Source of the DNA: an uncultured Neomegalonema sp.
Lineage (GTDB): Bacteria; Pseudomonadota; Alphaproteobacteria; Rhodobacterales; Rhodobacteraceae
Assembly: GCA_937958345.1 (NCBI GenBank)
Contig: CALGNW010000090.1
Location: 1 to 8,585 of the forward strand
DNA length: 8,585 bases
Reading direction: 5' to 3'
Below the pieces are notes generated by a model. The model ran no database searches. It was not told the origin of the DNA and was given only the letters and a program-made list of their open reading frames with translations. Below, in pieces: positions 6,250-8,585 of the stretch; position 1 is the stretch's first letter; each line of letters starts with the position of its first letter. The translations under genes were made by a program, and so were the position numbers.

Positions 6250-6559
6250 TATTCGGTCGGCCTCTGAGGAAACAGGGAACGGCGACGTTACAGGCAATGT
6301 CTTAAATTATGGCTGTCCGGTGGATGAAAAGTTATACTTTCCAGTATGTTAAATTAACCTCACCGGGTGTTTGCCAGCGACAAGCTCATAGTTGATTGCC
6401 TCGCTGACTGGACGCGGCTGTCCATCATCCACAAGGATGATTGCGATGAATTGAGACAACTTTCGCATTTGGAATCACAAAACGATCTTATTCCCGTCAC
6501 TGGGGAACCATCTAAGGCGATCTACATTGTACTGTGGATAACTTAATGGGGGATACCCA
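6250..6559. promoter_or_regulatory. Divergent control region between the EAL gene and the 118-residue gene
   Basis: This 310-base spacer lies between divergently transcribed starts and should carry both promoters. Repeats seen: GTGGATGA (6320-6327) is inverted as TCATCCAC (6425-6432); GGCTGTCC occurs directly at 6311-6318 and 6416-6423; ATCATCC (6424-6430) and GGATGAT (6435-6441) form a 7-base hairpin; and ATACT/AGTAT around TTCC lies near 6334-6347 in an A+T-rich stretch. TTCCC and GGGAA flank a 7-base gap near 6491-6507. Candidate -10 boxes exist (CATAAT on the minus strand near 6305) but lack convincing -35 partners, so I do not place promoters exactly. Confidence 0.4.
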
Positions 6560-6916
6560 ATGTACGCCCGCTTCGATACCGCGTTAAGACAGGCCTTGCG
6601 CTCTGAATTCGCCCTTTTTGGCGTATCGGATCGCAGTGTGGCGACTGCTGCGGCACGTCGTGCTGCTGTGGATAACCGCGTTAAAGCAATGAATGAAGCG
6701 ACACTCGGAAATGTGAGTTTTGCGTATATGCACGACACGGCAAGCACGCGTTTTCACGAGGATTGCGAATTGATGGCATCCGGTCGTCCGCCACGCCATC
6801 ATTCAGTCGGGTATTACCTAAAGACCGCAACAGCTTACCGTCACGCAGACACCGATAGCCACGTAAGAAGCCTTGAAGAAAAGAGCTGGTTGGGAAAGTC
6901 CGCCGTTGCGGCCTGA
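6560..6916 (+). CDS. Hypothetical protein, 118 residues
   Basis: I do not recognise the family. The protein is soluble by appearance, with a basic, alanine-rich N-terminal helical half (DTALRQALRSEF, ATAAARRAAVDNRVKAMNEA). A more polar C-terminal half carries several histidines (FHEDCELMA, RPPRHHSVGYYLKTA, YRHADTDSHVRSLEEKSW). GGGGGA (6548-6553) lies 6 bases before the ATG at 6560, a good ribosome binding site. A clear intrinsic terminator lies 28 bases after the stop. Both signals support a real gene transcribed on its own. It is the only intact gene on the plus strand and sits between the EAL gene, which diverges from it, and the DUF937 gene, which converges on it. Its role is unknown. Confidence 0.75.
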   Translation: MYARFDTALRQALRSEFALFGVSDRSVATAAARRAAVDNRVKAMNEATLGNVSFAYMHDTASTRFHEDCELMASGRPPRHHSVGYYLKTATAYRHADTDSHVRSLEEKSWLGKSAVAA

Positions 6917-6943
6917 TTGTATCGCCCGTCTGTCAAGTTGATC

Positions 6944-6975
6944 AAGCCGCCCAGTCTGCGTACCGGGCGGCTTTT
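6944..6975 (+). terminator. Intrinsic terminator of the 118-residue gene
   Basis: AAGCCGCCC (6944-6952) and GGGCGGCTT (6965-6973) form a 9-base stem around a 12-base loop, followed by TTTTCGTTT. It lies just past the stop of the plus-strand gene. On the minus strand the stem is followed only by TTGAT, so it may give weak termination of the convergent DUF937 transcript at best. Confidence 0.8.
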
Positions 6976-6996
6976 CGTTTAAACTCAGGTCAGCAA

Positions 6997-8049
6997 TCAA
7001 AGGCCGCGCAGCTTTTCCAGAAACGGGGTAACCGCCGGTTCGATAACCGCTTGAACGCCGGGAATGGCATAGGCAGTTTCGAGTGCCTTCTCGATGCCTC
7101 CGACAAGGCCCCCGAGCATTCCGGTCACCTGCGTTTTACCGGCATCGCCCATTGCGTCCATGTCGATGCCATCCAGTGTGCCGGTCGCAGAAGTGATCTG
7201 CTCCGCTGCTGCTTTTGCACTTTCAACGTCGGTAATGCCGGACAGGCTTGATGTTACGTTCCCGACGGTACTCTGAATCGCAGAAACGCCGCTCTGTGTC
7301 GCTTCGATCTGCGATGTATCAGGACCCGAGGCGAACTGGGTGTAACCGAAATAGCCCAAGGCTGCGATTACGGCGACCGGCAGCAGCTTTTTCAGAAAAC
7401 CGCCTCCATTTGTGTTCGCAGCGGGTTCAGGCGAGCCGTTACCGCCAATACTTGACGAGGTCGCGGCGTTCCCAGTCGGCGAGACATCGTCAACCGATGG
7501 TTCGGAATGTGCGTTCAGGAAAGATCCGAAACCGAGCGACTGCGAAACATCGGCAGGCATCGCTGATGCAACGTGTTCGCGTTGATCCATCAACATGCTT
7601 TTGAACTGGTCTGTGTTTAGGCTCAGTTCCTTCTTCTTTTTGCCGAGCATGCTCATAACCAAAGGTGCGACGACCTTGAGCAACATGCCGGCAGAGCCAC
7701 CGCGAATCCCGGCTAGCCGTGCAATGCTTGCGACCAGACCGTCCTGTTTTCCGCCGAACAACATCGCCAGCAGAGGTGCGCCAAGCGTCATCAGCATGCC
7801 TGAATTATTGGACAGCAAGCCGCCGATATCGTCCAGCATACCGCTGTCAGACTCGTCTGCCATACGACTAAGCGTTTCTGCACCGCCGGGCGCTGACGCC
7901 GATTGCATCATTCCTCCGAGGATGGCAGGCAATGCGCCATCAAGGGCGGATTGGGTCCCTTCGCGACCTTCGCCGAGCAAACCACCAAGTTGATCCAATA
8001 CAGAGCCGCCGAGCGCGCCCTTTGCCATTTCAAGAATATTTGCGGACAT
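6997..8049 (-). CDS. DUF937-family protein with a single membrane segment
   Basis: The function of this family (DUF937, related to YidB) is not established. The 350-residue protein starts MSANILEMAKGALGG. The N-terminal domain (about 1-135) is rich in glycine, leucine and methionine (SVLDQLGGLL, GALPAILGGMM, APLLAMLFGG), typical of DUF937. A KKKK stretch (137-140) and a serine/glycine/asparagine/proline-rich linker (about 181-217) lead to one membrane segment, LLPVAVIAALGYFGYTQF (222-239). The C-terminal part (about 245-350) is predicted helical and contains GITDVESAKAA and AIPGVQAVIEP, which recur in other DUF937 proteins as I recall them. There is no signal peptide. The ATG at 8049 is preferred because GAGGGAG lies about 8 bases upstream; an upstream in-frame start at 8121 adds a low-quality basic leader. 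It converges on the 118-residue gene. Confidence 0.85.
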   Translation of the reverse strand: MSANILEMAKGALGGSVLDQLGGLLGEGREGTQSALDGALPAILGGMMQSASAPGGAETLSRMADESDSGMLDDIGGLLSNNSGMLMTLGAPLLAMLFGGKQDGLVASIARLAGIRGGSAGMLLKVVAPLVMSMLGKKKKELSLNTDQFKSMLMDQREHVASAMPADVSQSLGFGSFLNAHSEPSVDDVSPTGNAATSSSIGGNGSPEPAANTNGGGFLKKLLPVAVIAALGYFGYTQFASGPDTSQIEATQSGVSAIQSTVGNVTSSLSGITDVESAKAAAEQITSATGTLDGIDMDAMGDAGKTQVTGMLGGLVGGIEKALETAYAIPGVQAVIEPAVTPFLEKLRGL

Positions 8050-8399
8050 AGATAAATCTCCCTCACCGCGCCCGGTTGCCCGTGCGCCTCCAACGAACCG
8101 TGGCCGGAACGCCCGAACCACTTAAAAATAGGTATCGGCAAGAAAACACGGCCAGATTGCGACAAGGAATTGTCGGAATTTTAAGTTGCTGTATTGTATG
8201 TATAAACTTGGAAAAATTGAGTAATTCATACTTAATTTTTTGAATTGCGTTCAATTTTTAGTTGAGTATGTTGCGGAAATTCCAGTGAAAATTTGGCGCG
8301 TACCTTATCGTGCCTGTCCGTCTGGCGGTAATTATTGAAGAAAATTCTGCATGCTTGCCGAAGTGCTCATCGTGTCTTGATCAGATGGTCGCCTGATTG
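8050..8399. other. Spacer with an A+T-rich stretch and inverted repeats
   Basis: No gene is seen in this 350-base spacer upstream of the DUF937 gene. About 8175-8280 is strongly A+T-rich compared with its surroundings. Two inverted repeats lie side by side in it: ATTGAGTA (8216-8223) with TACTTAAT (8229-8236), 7 of 8 bases matching, and TTGAA/TTCAA around TTGCG (8240-8254). TACAAT on the minus strand near 8194 could be a -10 box for the DUF937 gene, but no good -35 box is at the right distance. I see no terminator for the enoyl-CoA hydratase gene that ends at 8400. Confidence 0.45.
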
Positions 8400-8585
8400 T
8401 CAGACGACCCAGCTTGGCTTGGATTTTTTGAAAAAAGCAGCTAAGCCCTCAGCCGCTTCAGCCGTTTCCCATGTATCGACAAGCCGTTCTATTGTTGCCG
8501 CGATTGTTGCATCATCAATCGGCGCGCTGAGGCTTCTGACCAGTGCTTTCGTCCGCGCCACCGCGTCTGGTGCAGCTGACAGGTA
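8400..8585 (-). CDS. Enoyl-CoA hydratase/isomerase family protein, C-terminal end (truncated by window edge)
   Basis: Crotonase-fold enzymes of this family add water to, or isomerise, unsaturated acyl-CoA thioesters in fatty-acid or amino-acid breakdown. Only the last 61 codons and the TGA (8402-8400) are in the window. APDAVARTKALVRSL followed by a helix and the terminal EGLAAFFKKSKPSW is the standard C-terminal pattern, in which a late helix precedes the E-G-x-x-A-F-F/L-x-K-x-K-P-x-W tail. The tail would also fit a methylglutaconyl-CoA hydratase-like member of leucine breakdown, but the active site is outside the window, so the substrate cannot be named. No terminator is evident after the stop. 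Confidence 0.87.
   Translation of the reverse strand, partial: YLSAAPDAVARTKALVRSLSAPIDDATIAATIERLVDTWETAEAAEGLAAFFKKSKPSWVV

Noticed and set aside
6250..6297. TTG start at 6297 for the EAL protein
   Set aside because: No good ribosome binding site precedes it, whereas the in-frame ATG at 6249 has GAGG upstream.
8050..8121. Upstream start for the DUF937 protein
   Set aside because: The extra 24 residues are an arginine/glycine-rich leader with no family match and include the ribosome binding site of the better start at 8049.
1..8585. CRISPR array, tRNA, rRNA or insertion sequence
   Set aside because: I scanned for regular repeat-spacer units, cloverleaf-like sequences and transposase motifs and saw none. 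The palindromes at 1777-2005 are of unequal type and spacing.

Overview
The window looks like a chromosomal stretch from an alphaproteobacterium, most likely a sphingomonad (Sphingomonadales). This rests on the MutS, Lgt and DUF937 protein sequences as I remember those families, on high G+C in the housekeeping genes, and on the type of small intergenic palindromes present. No rRNA, tRNA, CRISPR array, insertion sequence or complete mobile element is visible.

Layout. Bases 1-119 (-) are the first 39 codons of lgt, running off the left edge. Bases 120-542 hold no intact gene; a short broken coding-like fragment lies at 422-550 (+). Bases 543-1372 (-) hold two unrecognised small genes (175 and 71 codons), visibly A+T-richer than the genes to the right. 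They are separated by a strong intrinsic terminator at 1105-1132 that overlaps a candidate promoter for the second gene. Bases 1373-2136 hold no intact gene but contain inverted repeats at 1447-1496, the remnant of a small gene at 1570-1770 (-), and a cluster of five palindromes at 1777-2005 that includes a REP-like element.

Bases 2137-4791 (-) are mutS, complete and with all key motifs. It lies 45 bases downstream of a gene for a c-di-GMP phosphodiesterase-type EAL protein with a degenerate GGDEF domain (4837-6249, -). A divergent 310-base control region follows, then a small unknown gene on the plus strand (6560-6916), the only intact gene on that strand, with its own intrinsic terminator at 6944-6975. 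Convergent to it is a 350-residue DUF937 protein with one membrane segment (6997-8049, -). The spacer 8050-8399 has an A+T-rich stretch with two inverted repeats. The right edge (8400-8585, -) is the C-terminal end of an enoyl-CoA hydratase/isomerase.

The genes do not form one pathway. Only the EAL gene and mutS are close enough to be co-transcribed. The most notable material is outside the housekeeping genes: the terminator/promoter overlap at 1093-1132, the hairpin cluster downstream of mutS, and the orphan small proteins. I see no convincing new multi-gene system.
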